Positions 25,391 through 34,200 of a stretch of 64,000 nucleotides of DNA are shown here, in pieces (the first letter of the stretch is position 1; each line of letters opens with the position of its first letter). Source of the DNA: Streptomyces sp. A012304 (lineage in GTDB: Bacteria; Actinomycetota; Actinomycetes; Streptomycetales; Streptomycetaceae). Made by a program: the position numbers and the translations under genes. The notes beneath the pieces were generated by a model. The model saw only the letters and a program-made list of their open reading frames with translations, ran no database searches and was not told the origin of the DNA. The stretch lies in NCBI RefSeq assembly GCF_026008495.1, contig NZ_BQUN01000182.1, positions 59,050-123,049 of the forward strand, in the 5' to 3' direction.

Positions 25391-26536
25391 TCATGAGGTG
25401 CCGTCCGCCGTGCCGCCGTCCTGTGTCGGGGAGGACGGCTGCTTCGACGGCATGGCGGGTGCGTCGCGGGCGGTGGTCGCTCCGGTGCGCAGGCGGCGGC
25501 GCGCGGCGTAGCCGGCCAGGCCGACGGCGAGCAGCAGGGTGCCGCCGTGGAACAACGGGACCGTCCAGAACTCCGCGCCCATCTGGCTGATGCCGGTCAG
25601 GCCGACGGCGAGGACGGTGACGGCGACCAGGGTGCCGATGGCGTTGGGGCGGCCCGGTCTGATCGCGGTGGAGCCGAGGAGGGCGCCGACGAAGGCGGGC
25701 AGCAGGTAGTCGAGGCCGACGCTCGGATTGCCGATCTGCTGCTGGGCCGCGAGCAGCACTCCGGCGAACCCGACGATCAGCCCTGACGCGGTGAAGGCGT
25801 ACACGGTGTGCTTGCGGACCGGGATGCCGAGGAGGTCGGCGGCGCGCGGGTTGGAGCCGACGACGTACAGGGACCGGCCGAGCGGCAGCCGCTCCAGCAC
25901 CAGCCAGAGGACGGCGGTGAGCGCGAGCAGGTAGAAGGCGGGCACCGGCAGGCCGAGGAACGTGGAGTTGTAGAGATCGGTGAACGCGGCCGGCAGGCCT
26001 TGCGGACCGGGGACGATCCGACCGCCGTCGGTGATCCAGCCGGTCACGGCGTACAGCATGCTGCCGGTGCCGAGCGTGGCGATGAAGGAGTCGATCCGGC
26101 CGAACTCGACGACGACCCCGTTGAGGGCACCGACGACACCGCCGCCGACGATCACCGCGAGGCAGGCGAGCGGCCAGGGCCATCCGTCGTTGACGACGAG
26201 CTGCATCACCATGACGTGCGCCAGGCCCAGGCCGTAGCCGATGGACAGGTCGAACGCGCCGGTCACGATCGGAACCATGGCCGCGAGGGCGAGGATGGCC
26301 GGGATCGACTGGGTGGACAGGATCGAGTCGACGGTGTCCAGGGTGGGGAAGGTGCGGGGCAGCGTGAGGGAGAAGACCAGGACGAGGAGGGCGGTGAGCG
26401 CGAGCAGGCCGTAGGCGCCGATGAGGTGTCCCCCCTGGTCGCGCAGGTGGGCCGAAGGGCGCGGCATCTGTCGGCCGGGCCGGCTGGGCGGCCCCGGTCG
26501 TCGGGGTCGCGGCCGGGGCGAGGGCGAGGCGGTCAC
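25391..26536 (-). CDS. Ribose-type (CUT2) ABC transporter permease
   Basis: 381 residues with about ten membrane helices and the BPD_transp_2 signature GSNPRAADLLGIPVRKHTVYAFTASGLIVGFAGVLLAAQQ. The GTG at 26536 overlaps the ATPase stop (GTGA); an internal ATG at 26467 is possible since the first 23 residues are a Pro/Arg-rich tail. The C-terminus carries a 30-residue hydrophilic extension. Works as a dimer with the ATPase encoded upstream. Confidence 0.85.
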   Translation of the reverse strand: MTASPSPRPRPRRPGPPSRPGRQMPRPSAHLRDQGGHLIGAYGLLALTALLVLVFSLTLPRTFPTLDTVDSILSTQSIPAILALAAMVPIVTGAFDLSIGYGLGLAHVMVMQLVVNDGWPWPLACLAVIVGGGVVGALNGVVVEFGRIDSFIATLGTGSMLYAVTGWITDGGRIVPGPQGLPAAFTDLYNSTFLGLPVPAFYLLALTAVLWLVLERLPLGRSLYVVGSNPRAADLLGIPVRKHTVYAFTASGLIVGFAGVLLAAQQQIGNPSVGLDYLLPAFVGALLGSTAIRPGRPNAIGTLVAVTVLAVGLTGISQMGAEFWTVPLFHGGTLLLAVGLAGYAARRRLRTGATTARDAPAMPSKQPSSPTQDGGTADGTS

Positions 26537-28059
26537 CGGCTCGTCGCTGTTCCGGACAGGGGCAGGTCCGAGGCCGCCCGGGTGAGCCCGGCGACGGTGA
26601 GGGAGGGACCGCTCAGCTCCGCCGTCACGGACCCGCGGACGAAGACCAGGGCGCGCCGGCACACGGTCGTGACCTCCTCGAAGTCGGTGGAGACGAGCAG
26701 GACGGCAAGGCCGGCGGCCAGCGCCTCGTCGAGCAGGCGGTGGATCGCGGCCTTGGCGCCGACGTCCACGCTCGCCGTCGGCTCCTCCAGGATCAGCAGC
26801 CGCGGGCCCGCCCGCAGCCACCGTCCGATCATGACCTTCTGCTGGTTTCCTCCGGACAGGGTGCCGACGGGGCGCTCGCTGTCGCGGGGACGCACCGAGA
26901 ACCGTTCGATCAGGGCGGCGGCCTCCTGGCGTTCACGGCGGGGACTGATCGGGCGCAGCGCCGACCGGCCTTCCGCACGGGGATTGGCCAGCAGGTTCTC
27001 CCGTACGGTCAGCTCGGTGAAGCAGCCCTCCAGCTGTCTGTCACCGGGCACGAAGCCGACGCCGGCCGCGACGGCGTCGGCGACCGAGCGGGGACGGTAC
27101 GGCCGGCCGCCGAGACGGGCCCGTCCCTCGAGGAGCGGCCGGACACCCGCGACGGCTCGGCCCAGGTCCGTCTGTCCGGCGCCCGTGAGACCGACCAGGC
27201 CCACGGCTTCCCCCGCCCTGAGCTCCAGATCGACCGGCCCCGCTCCGGCGGTCCGTACGCCGTCGAGGGTCAGGACGGCCGGTCCGTGGGCCGACGCCGT
27301 GGCGGGGCGGTGGTCGCTCGGCTCCTCGCCGATGATGTCCTGCGTCAGCCGGGCGGGGCTGTGGTGCGCCGGCGAGCCGTGGCGGACGAGCCGGCCGTCG
27401 CGCAGGACGGCGAAGGTGTCGGCGACCTCGTACACGTCGTCCAGGCGGTGGCTGACGTAGAGGACGGCGTGCCCCCGGTCGCGCAGGGTGTGCAGGACGT
27501 GGAAGAGCCGGGCGCAGTCGGCGGCGGGGAGGCGGGCGGTCGGCTCGTCGAGGACGATGAGCTTCGCCCGCGCCGCCAGGGCCCGTGCGATGGCGACCAG
27601 GGAACGATCGGCCGGGGCCAGCCGGGCGACCGGCGCGTCCGGGTCGAGATGTCCGGCGACGGTTCCCAGGGCCTCGGTGCAGCGCTCCCGGGTCAGCCGC
27701 CAGGAGATGAGTCCGGCGCGGCGCGCGTACCCGGTGGTCAGGGCGATGTTCTCGGCGACCGTCATCCACTCGACCAGAGCGAGGTCCTGGTGGATGAAGG
27801 ACATGCTGCGGGTGGCGGCATGACTCCCGAGCGGGTGGCCGTCCACCGTGACCCGCCCCGCGTCGGCGTGATGGACGCCGGCGAGCACCTTGATGAGCGT
27901 GGACTTCCCGGCTCCGTTGGGGCCGAGGAGGGCGAGGACACTGCCGGTGCGGACGTCGAGGTCGACGCCGGCCAGTGCGACGGTCGCGCCGAACCGCTTG
28001 GCGAGCCCCCGGACGCGAACCAGAGGTTCCACGGACGCCTCCGGTGATCGACGTGGCAT
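26533..28059 (-). CDS. Ribose-type ABC transporter double ATPase (RbsA-like)
   Basis: 508 residues with two ABC cassettes. Cassette 1 has Walker A GPNGAGKS, Q-loop FIHQDLAL and Walker B LIVLDEPTARLP, but its signature, normally LSxGQ, reads LAPADRS. Cassette 2 has the degenerate Walker A GLTGAGQT usual for this family, an intact LSGGNQQKV and LILEEPTASVD. In the family one composite site is normally catalytic and pairs Walker A of cassette 1 with the cassette 2 signature, so the protein is probably active. The ATG follows GGAAGA. No sugar kinase or isomerase is adjacent, so the substrate is unknown. Confidence 0.85.
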   Translation of the reverse strand: MPRRSPEASVEPLVRVRGLAKRFGATVALAGVDLDVRTGSVLALLGPNGAGKSTLIKVLAGVHHADAGRVTVDGHPLGSHAATRSMSFIHQDLALVEWMTVAENIALTTGYARRAGLISWRLTRERCTEALGTVAGHLDPDAPVARLAPADRSLVAIARALAARAKLIVLDEPTARLPAADCARLFHVLHTLRDRGHAVLYVSHRLDDVYEVADTFAVLRDGRLVRHGSPAHHSPARLTQDIIGEEPSDHRPATASAHGPAVLTLDGVRTAGAGPVDLELRAGEAVGLVGLTGAGQTDLGRAVAGVRPLLEGRARLGGRPYRPRSVADAVAAGVGFVPGDRQLEGCFTELTVRENLLANPRAEGRSALRPISPRRERQEAAALIERFSVRPRDSERPVGTLSGGNQQKVMIGRWLRAGPRLLILEEPTASVDVGAKAAIHRLLDEALAAGLAVLLVSTDFEEVTTVCRRALVFVRGSVTAELSGPSLTVAGLTRAASDLPLSGTATSR

Positions 28060-28102
28060 TCTTCCCGACTGTCAGAAGCGATATTAGTGGAACGTGTACC
28101 TG

Positions 28103-28119
28103 TATTTCGGATATTTCGG
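28103..28119 (-). promoter_or_regulatory. Direct-repeat operator candidate upstream of the ABC operon
   Basis: TATTTCGG occurs twice (28103-28110, 28112-28119), a 9-nt period, in an unusually AT-rich patch. On the minus strand TAATAT (about 28086-28081) could be the -10 for the ATPase gene at 28059. The repeats lie just upstream of that position, where an activator or repressor would bind. Confidence 0.4.
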
Positions 28120-28180
28120 CCTCTCGTGGTCTCGACGCGTCAGTGTCCGCCGGCAGGCTCGACCGGGCCGTTCGCGGCGG

Positions 28181-31024
28181 TCACAGGCCGCATTCCGCCC
28201 AGATGACCTTGCCTTCCGGGGTGTAGCGCGTCCCCCAGCTCTGAGACAGCTGCGCGACGAGGAACAGACCACGGCCGCCCTCGTCGGTGACGGCCGCCCG
28301 GCGCAGATGGGGAGCGGTGTCGCTGGTGTCGGAGACCTCGCAGATCAGGCTGCGGTCGTAGAGCAGCCGCACCTGGACGGGGCCGGCGCCATGGCGGATG
28401 GCGTTGGTGACCAGCTCGCTGAGCATGAGTTCCGCGGAGAACGCGGCCTCGTCGAGTCCCCAGTCGGCCAGCTGCCGGGTGGCTGAGGCGCGGACCTCGC
28501 TGACGAGGGCCGGGTCGGCGGGCAGGTGCCAGGTGGCGATCCGCCGTGGATCGAGGGCGTGGGTACGGGCGACGAGCAGCGCGATGTCGTCGTAGGGGCG
28601 GGCGGGCGCCACGGTGTCCAGGACCACCTGACAGGTCTCCTCGGGCGTGCGGCCCGGGTGGGCCAAGGCCGTGCGCAACTGCTCCAGGACCAGGTCCACG
28701 TCTCGGTTCCGGTCCTCGATCAGCCCGTCGGTGTAGAGGACCAGGAGGCTGTCCTCGGGGAGGTGGATCTCGACGGCTTCGAAGGGCAGTCCGCCGAGTC
28801 CCAGGGGAGGCCCGGCGGGCAGCTCCGGGAAGGACACCGTGCCGTCGGGACGGGCCAGCGCGGGCGGGGGGTGGCCGGCGCGGGCCATGGCGCACAGCTG
28901 GGAGGTCGGGTCGTAGACGGCGTACAGACAGGTCGCGCCGATGAGGCCGCTGCCGTCCGAGGCGGGGTCCTCCCGGTCCAGGCGTCCCACGAGGTTGTCG
29001 AGGTGGGTCAGGACCTCGTCCGGCGGGAAGTCGAGTTCGGCGAAGCTGCGCGCGGCGGTGCGCAGCCGGCCCATGGTGGCGGCGGCGAGCATGCCGTGGC
29101 CGACGACGTCGCCGACGAACAGGCCGATGCGGGCCCCGGACAGGGGGATGACGTCGTACCAGTCCCCGCCGACGTCGGATTCGGCCGGCAGGTAGCGATG
29201 GGCGATGTCGACGGCGTCCTGCTCGGGCCGGCCGTGCGGCAGCAGGCTGCGCTGGAGGGCCAGGACCATGGCCCGTTCACGTGTGTAGCGCCGGGCGTTG
29301 TCGAGGGACAGGGCGGCGCGGTGGGCGAGTTCCTGTGCCAGCGAGCGGTCGTCGTCCTCGAAGGGGGCGGGGTCCTGCGCGCGGTAGAAGCCGACGACGC
29401 CCAGGATCACGCCGCGGGCGACCAGGGGAACCGTGATCAGGGAGTGCACGTGGCGCAGCAGCTGTTCGGGGTGCTCGGGGTCCCGCGCGAGCCACGCCGC
29501 GGCGGCCCTCAGGTCGGGTTCCAGCACCGCCTGACCGCTGATCAGGGACCGCGACTGGGGCGTCGTCGGCCCGTAGGCGACCTGTTTGCCGACCGGACTG
29601 AAGGGACAGTCGTCGCGGATGCCGTGGACGACCGTGCGGCGCAGGTCGCTGCGCGGGTCGACGGGTTCCTCGCCGCGCAGTACCGCCTCGGGCAGGTCGA
29701 TGGTGACGAAGTCGGCCAGTGACGGCACCGCGGTCTCGGCGAGTTCCTCGGCGGTACGCCGTACGTCCAGGGTGGTGCCTATACGGCTGCCCGCCTCGGA
29801 CAGCAGTTCCAGGCGGCGCCGCGCGGCGAGGGCCAACGCCCCCACCTGGGGTTCGCCCACCAGTACGAGCCCGCTCGCGAGCGGGGAGTCGTGACGATCC
29901 GCGGTCGGACCGGCCGGGCCGTCGACGCCGGCGGCCGCGACGCCCGAGCCTCCCGAGGTGACGCGGCCGGGCGCCGTCTCCTGGAACTCGGGGAAGGAAC
30001 GCCCGGGTGCCGCGACGGCGAGGGGCCCGGCCGGGGCGACAGGAAGGACGGCCCGCTCGGCGGGAAAGCCCGGCGGCTCGTCGGCCGGGTGCCGGAGCGC
30101 GAGCCGCGCGAAGGGCGGGGTGCCGGGGAACACGGCCTCGACGGCGAAGCCCTCCACGCCGGAGGCGCTGGTCATCGGACGGCTCACGAGCGTGATCCGC
30201 CGGCCGTCGGGCAGCGGCACGTCGACGGCGGCCCGCTGCGCCCGGGCGATCAGCTCCGTGGCCTTCTCCATGAGGATCGCCCGGTCGTGGGGGCGCAGCC
30301 CGAGGGCCGGCTCGGCGACGTCGACGCCGTGCTGGGCGCGGGCGTCCAGGTAGGCCCGCAACAGAGCGCGCTCACGGCTGGAGCTCTGCGCCAGCAGGCG
30401 CCGCTCGATGGCCGCGGCCGCCCTGCGGATCACGGTGTCCAGCGACGGGTGCTCGGCGCTGCGCGGATAGCCGAAGCACAGGACACCCTCGATGCCTCCG
30501 CCGAGCGGGTCACGCAGGGGAAGCGCGCGGCAGGCGCTGCCCTGGGAGCGCTCGGCGAAGTGCTCGGCACCGTAGACCCGGATGAGTTTCCGCTCCGCCA
30601 GGGCGAGACCGATGCCGTTGGTGCCGGCGAACCGCTCGGCGAACATGAACCCCGGGACGGTCTGGATCGGCGGGAGTCTCCTGGCCAGCGACGCCTTGCC
30701 GAAACGGCGCAGCAGAACGGTCCCGCTCGCGTCGGCGACGGAGATGTTCATGTCGCTGCCGTCGAACCTGGCCTGCAACCGGTCCAGGACCGGGACGGCC
30801 GCGCGGACGATCCGGCCGTCCGGGTCGAAGTCCCCCCGGAAGGGAAGCTCGGACTGGTCCGGCGACAGCCCCAGGGACCGGGAGCGCTGCCAGGAACTCA
30901 GGATCGACGGCCGCACACCCGTCTCGACCGGCTCACCCTGCAAGAACCGCTCACGGAAGCGGGCGGGCCCCGTGCCGCCTGTCGCACGGCCCGCCTCCGT
31001 CGGTTCGCTGTCGGACCGCACCAT
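28181..31024 (-). CDS. GAF / SpoIIE phosphatase / HATPase multidomain sensor
   Basis: 947 residues. Residues about 30-230 resemble the N-terminal sensory region of AcoR-type activators (RPSILSSWQRSRSLGLSPDQ ... FAGTNGIGLAL); a linker to about 390 is followed by a GAF domain (395-570, VPSLADFVTIDLP ... LITVPLVARGVILGVVGFYR), a PP2C-type SpoIIE phosphatase (590-805, SDVGGDWYDVI, GDVVGHGMLAAA, YDDIALLVART) and an RsbW-like ATPase (820-945, MLSELVTNAIRHG, DEGGRGLFLV). Such proteins control anti-sigma/anti-anti-sigma partner switches. The ATG at 31024 has GAGG at 6 nt; a GTG lies at 31036. No sigma or RsbV gene is adjacent. Confidence 0.85.
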   Translation of the reverse strand: MVRSDSEPTEAGRATGGTGPARFRERFLQGEPVETGVRPSILSSWQRSRSLGLSPDQSELPFRGDFDPDGRIVRAAVPVLDRLQARFDGSDMNISVADASGTVLLRRFGKASLARRLPPIQTVPGFMFAERFAGTNGIGLALAERKLIRVYGAEHFAERSQGSACRALPLRDPLGGGIEGVLCFGYPRSAEHPSLDTVIRRAAAAIERRLLAQSSSRERALLRAYLDARAQHGVDVAEPALGLRPHDRAILMEKATELIARAQRAAVDVPLPDGRRITLVSRPMTSASGVEGFAVEAVFPGTPPFARLALRHPADEPPGFPAERAVLPVAPAGPLAVAAPGRSFPEFQETAPGRVTSGGSGVAAAGVDGPAGPTADRHDSPLASGLVLVGEPQVGALALAARRRLELLSEAGSRIGTTLDVRRTAEELAETAVPSLADFVTIDLPEAVLRGEEPVDPRSDLRRTVVHGIRDDCPFSPVGKQVAYGPTTPQSRSLISGQAVLEPDLRAAAAWLARDPEHPEQLLRHVHSLITVPLVARGVILGVVGFYRAQDPAPFEDDDRSLAQELAHRAALSLDNARRYTRERAMVLALQRSLLPHGRPEQDAVDIAHRYLPAESDVGGDWYDVIPLSGARIGLFVGDVVGHGMLAAATMGRLRTAARSFAELDFPPDEVLTHLDNLVGRLDREDPASDGSGLIGATCLYAVYDPTSQLCAMARAGHPPPALARPDGTVSFPELPAGPPLGLGGLPFEAVEIHLPEDSLLVLYTDGLIEDRNRDVDLVLEQLRTALAHPGRTPEETCQVVLDTVAPARPYDDIALLVARTHALDPRRIATWHLPADPALVSEVRASATRQLADWGLDEAAFSAELMLSELVTNAIRHGAGPVQVRLLYDRSLICEVSDTSDTAPHLRRAAVTDEGGRGLFLVAQLSQSWGTRYTPEGKVIWAECGL

Positions 31025-31065
31025 GCCGCGCCTCACTCGCGCCCTGGATCATGCGCTTTTCGGAA

Positions 31066-31096
31066 GAATATGGCATTGACGAGAATACGGGCATTG
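31066..31096. promoter_or_regulatory. Direct repeat upstream of the phosphatase gene
   Basis: GAATATGGCATTG (31066-31078) and GAATACGGGCATTG (31083-31096) are near-identical units with a 17-18-bp period, in an AT-rich island 40-70 bp before the start codon. They may be tandem operators or duplicated promoter elements. Confidence 0.45.
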
Positions 31097-31188
31097 GGGA
31101 ACGGAGTCACGGTTCGGCAAACGCCTCACGGACGGTGACCGGGCGGGGTGGTCCGCACGGGACGGGGGTGCGGCCCTGCTCGGCTTGC

Positions 31189-32085
31189 TCAGCCTGTGCC
31201 GCCGGTCCGTGACGACAGGCCCCGGCGCAGGCACTCGGCGAGGCGGGCGGCGATCGTTCCCCCGGGGTCGAGGCGAGGATTGAAGATCGTGACATCGAGG
31301 CCGACGGCTCGTTCGTCCGCCAGTGCCGTCCGCAGCACACTCTCCAGTTCCCGCCATGTCAGCCCGCCGGGGAGACGGTAGTCGACGGCTGGCATGACGG
31401 CGTCGTCCAGGACGTCGACGTCGAGGTGGACCCAGAACCCGGCGCTGTCGCCGGCGGTGAGACGGTCGACCGCCCGGCGCGCCGCCGCGGCGGCGCCGGC
31501 CGTCCGCACACCGTCGAGGTCGATCGCGTACAGCCCCGGCGGCAGTGGCTGCATCCCGGCCTCGGCGGACTCGCCGGTGTCGCGGAAACCGAGGGCGACG
31601 ACATCCTCGTCGCGCAGCAGGGGACCACGGCCTTCGAGGTCGGTGAGCAGCCGGGGTCCACGGCCCGTGGCCAGGGCGAGTTCCATCGAGGCCGCCTCGC
31701 CGGCCGGCTCCGCCGACGGCTGGTAGAAGTCGGTGTGGCCGTCGAGGAACAGCAGGCCGTGGCGTCCGCGGCGGCGCAGGGAGAGGAGAGCGCCGAGCAG
31801 GATGCTGCAGTCACCGCCGAGGACCACGGGAAAGCGGCCACGGTCCAGGACGCCGCCCACCGCGTCGGCCAGGGCGACGGAGTACCGCGCGATGCCGACC
31901 GGATTGAGGATCCCGGTGGCCTCGTCCCGCCGCGGGTCGTACGCCGGCGCTTCGACCCGGCCGGCCCGCGCCGCCCCCGGAAGGTCCGGCAGACCGGCTT
32001 CGAGAAGAGCCGCCGGGAGATCCTGGACGCCGGACGGCCGCAGCCCCAGCACGGACGGCGCCTCGATGATCGCCAGCTCCTGCAC
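31189..32085 (-). CDS. Arginase/agmatinase/formiminoglutamase family hydrolase
   Basis: 298 residues carrying the binuclear manganese-site motifs of ureohydrolases: GGDCSIL (about residue 92), FLDGHTDFYQP, HLDVDVLDDAVMPAVDY and GLDVTIFNPRLDPGG. These hydrolyse guanidino compounds such as arginine to give urea. The GGDCS and DGHTD forms differ slightly from canonical GGDHS and DAHxD; the Cys-for-His change at a metal ligand position recalls the arginase-like subgroup in actinomycetes and leaves the substrate uncertain. GTG start at 32085 with GAAAGG upstream. Same strand as the phosphatase gene but with a 164-bp gap containing that gene's own promoter region. Confidence 0.8.
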   Translation of the reverse strand: MQELAIIEAPSVLGLRPSGVQDLPAALLEAGLPDLPGAARAGRVEAPAYDPRRDEATGILNPVGIARYSVALADAVGGVLDRGRFPVVLGGDCSILLGALLSLRRRGRHGLLFLDGHTDFYQPSAEPAGEAASMELALATGRGPRLLTDLEGRGPLLRDEDVVALGFRDTGESAEAGMQPLPPGLYAIDLDGVRTAGAAAAARRAVDRLTAGDSAGFWVHLDVDVLDDAVMPAVDYRLPGGLTWRELESVLRTALADERAVGLDVTIFNPRLDPGGTIAARLAECLRRGLSSRTGGTG

Positions 32086-32311
32086 GTCCGAACCTTTCGC
32101 CGACGGACCGGCCCCCTGCGGCCGGCACGCCTCCCCTGAGCCGGCCTGTAGCGGTCAGGGTAGTCGGCGCCTGGTCGGGGCCGTGTTCGGCGGCGCCCGG
32201 CCCAGGCTGTGTTCGGCCGCGCCGGTCGCGGTCGGGCGCCGCGGTGCCCGGGCCACGCGGACGGGTTCGGCGACGACCCGCGAGGCTGCCGGGCCGGTCT
32301 GGGCCGTACGG

Positions 32312-32416
32312 ATGGGTTTCGGCGTCGGAGGTGCGGCTGCTGTCGCGGAGACCGTCGACCGGGGGCACCGCGTGAGCGCGGTGGTGCGGCAGCCGGCCGA
32401 GTACCAGGACCTCTAA
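32312..32416 (+). pseudogene. N-terminal stump of an NAD(P)-binding (NmrA-like) protein
   Basis: The 35-codon frame MGFGVGGAAAVAETVDRG then HRVSAVVRQPAEYQDL-stop aligns by eye with the glycine-rich start of NAD(P)H-binding proteins (G-x-x-G-x-x-x-x ... RGHEVTAVVRDPA), with glycines eroded. Nothing of the remaining fold follows. Apart from this stump, the 480-bp gap 32086-32565 holds only GC-rich sequence without a gene. Confidence 0.45.
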
Positions 32417-32565
32417 GGGGCAGGCGTCCACACCCCCCTCGCCGGGCTGACCCGGACGTCGGGACCGCCAGGACCGGCCCCGCCGCCGGACGAGCCGGCG
32501 CTCCCGGCGGCCGCCGGAGCGGCGGTTGCCGGGAGCGCCGGGAGAAGCGGACGGTCTACGGGTGG

Positions 32566-32871
32566 TCAGCCGTCGTAGACGGCCCAGCTGCTCACCGTGC
32601 CGTGGCCGGAGCAGTTGCCGCCGAAGACCCAGTAGCCGACGCCGACGAGGGGGCCGTAGATCCTGGTTCCGTCGGAACACACGGTGACCGACCCGGAGCG
32701 CCCGTAGTCGACCCGGCAGTTCGCCTTCCAGCTCGTGCCGTAGTTGACGAAGCTGTCGCAGTACGACACGTGATCCGGTGAGGCGGGGGCGGCCCCGGCG
32801 GCCGAGGCGCCCGCCAGGCTCCCCGCCGCGAGGAGGAGCGCACCGGCTGCCCCTACGAGATAGCGCTTCAT
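32566..32871 (-). CDS. Small secreted cysteine-containing protein
   Basis: 101 residues. A clean Sec signal peptide (KRYLVGAAGALLLAAGSLAGASA, cut near residue 26-28) yields a mature domain of about 73 residues with four cysteines (YCDSF, NCRVD, VCSDG, NCSGH), likely two disulfides, and many aromatic residues. No family recognised; similar small secreted proteins are common in Streptomyces. The ATG has GGAGGG 6 nt upstream. It lies 60 bp downstream of the AraC-type regulator on the same strand and may be co-transcribed. Confidence 0.7.
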   Translation of the reverse strand: MKRYLVGAAGALLLAAGSLAGASAAGAAPASPDHVSYCDSFVNYGTSWKANCRVDYGRSGSVTVCSDGTRIYGPLVGVGYWVFGGNCSGHGTVSSWAVYDG

Positions 32872-32932
32872 TGGTTTCCCTCCGTTTTGGACTGCCTGCC
32901 CGACACCCCGGGGGGTGCTGGGCATGAACGCA

Positions 32933-33994
32933 TCAAGCGATCCGTTCGGTGCCAAGTCTTGAGCGTGAGGAAGCGCGTGTCGTTGTCGGTCCATGCCCAG
33001 TACTTGACGATGCGTGCCCGCCACGGCCGTGGTGGACCAGGCACCGGTAATCCCTCGGCGGCATGCCGTAGGCGGCGCGGAACGTGCGGCTGAAGTGAGC
33101 GGCGTCGGTGAAGCCCCAGCGGGCGGCGATGACGTGGATGGGGCGGGAGCCCAGCTGGGGGTTGCCCAGGTCTCGGTGACAGCGCTCCAGGCGGAGTTGG
33201 CGTATGCGGCCGACGACTGTCATGCCCTGGCCCTGGAAGAGCCGGTGCAGGTAGCGGGTGGAGATCTGGTGGGCCGAGGCGATGGCGGTCGGGCAGAGGC
33301 CGGGGTCGCCCAGCCGGCTGTCGATGAAGTCGTGGATCCGTTGCAGCAGGACCCGCTGGTGCGCCTCGGGCGTCAACCGGGCCTCGGCGTCGAGGTGGTG
33401 GACGCACCAGGCGGTCAGGAGATCGACGGTGACGGTGGCCAGGCCCGCCCCGTCCGTCGCCCGGTACGCCGCGGCACCGGCGAGCAACTGCTGGAGATAG
33501 CCGGACAGCAGGACGCCCAGGCCCTGACCGCCCGGTAATCGCACGGCCGCGAGCTGATTGATCTTGTCGATCGGCAACGGCAGCAGCGCCCGGGGAACGC
33601 GCAGCCACAGCGCTTCGACCGCACCGTCCCGGGCGCGTGCCCAGCAGCGCCACGGGTGCCAGGTGTCCACGAGCACCATCTCACCCGGGCCGATCGTGGT
33701 GTCCAGGCTGCCCAGCACCACTCTCTGGCTGCCGCGCAGGTTCAGCAGCAACAGGCAGCGTTCGGTGTCGGACTGCCGGACCAGCCTCGATGTCCGGCAG
33801 ACCTCCACCGACGGGTGGGTCAGCGCGGACAGCCGCACCGGGCCGAGGTCGAGCAGCCGTGCGCTCGCCCGGAAGTCGTCCGCCTCGTCACTGCGGACGA
33901 CGGTGGGTACCAACTCCTCGACGAGCTTGTCGCGCCATCGGATGAACCGTTCCGCCGTCGGGTAACGGTCCGTGCGGAACTCCGTCACGTTCAC
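32933..33994 (-). CDS. AraC-family transcriptional regulator with a TTA codon
   Basis: 353 residues. An N-terminal AraC-like ligand-binding domain (residues 5-190, SVEVCRTSRLVRQSD ... GEMVLVDTWHPWRCW) precedes two HTH motifs (about 220-325: ISTRYLHRLFQGQGMTV and ARWGFTDAAHFSRTFRAAYG). The C-terminal 30 residues are Ser/Thr/Arg-rich. The Leu in VRLPGGQ (33538-33536) is a TTA codon, making it a candidate bldA-dependent gene. The GTG at 33994 has AGGGGG close upstream; a second GTG is two codons on. The small secreted protein is its nearest downstream gene. Confidence 0.85.
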   Translation of the reverse strand: MNVTEFRTDRYPTAERFIRWRDKLVEELVPTVVRSDEADDFRASARLLDLGPVRLSALTHPSVEVCRTSRLVRQSDTERCLLLLNLRGSQRVVLGSLDTTIGPGEMVLVDTWHPWRCWARARDGAVEALWLRVPRALLPLPIDKINQLAAVRLPGGQGLGVLLSGYLQQLLAGAAAYRATDGAGLATVTVDLLTAWCVHHLDAEARLTPEAHQRVLLQRIHDFIDSRLGDPGLCPTAIASAHQISTRYLHRLFQGQGMTVVGRIRQLRLERCHRDLGNPQLGSRPIHVIAARWGFTDAAHFSRTFRAAYGMPPRDYRCLVHHGRGGHASSSTGHGPTTTRASSRSRLGTERIA

Positions 33995-34200
33995 TGGGCC
34001 CCCTGGGAACGTCGCGTGTCCACGGTGCCTCACCGGCGTCTCCGATGAGCACCACCGCCGAGTTCAGCGTGCCGAGGGCCCCGCGCCGGCACCTCGTGTG
34101 GCGGATCGAACGGCTCGAACAGTTCCTGCCTTGGCCGAGCGACACCGCGGAGCCGGTGCTTCCAGGCGCCACGGGGCACCGGCGATCCGGGCGCCGGCGC

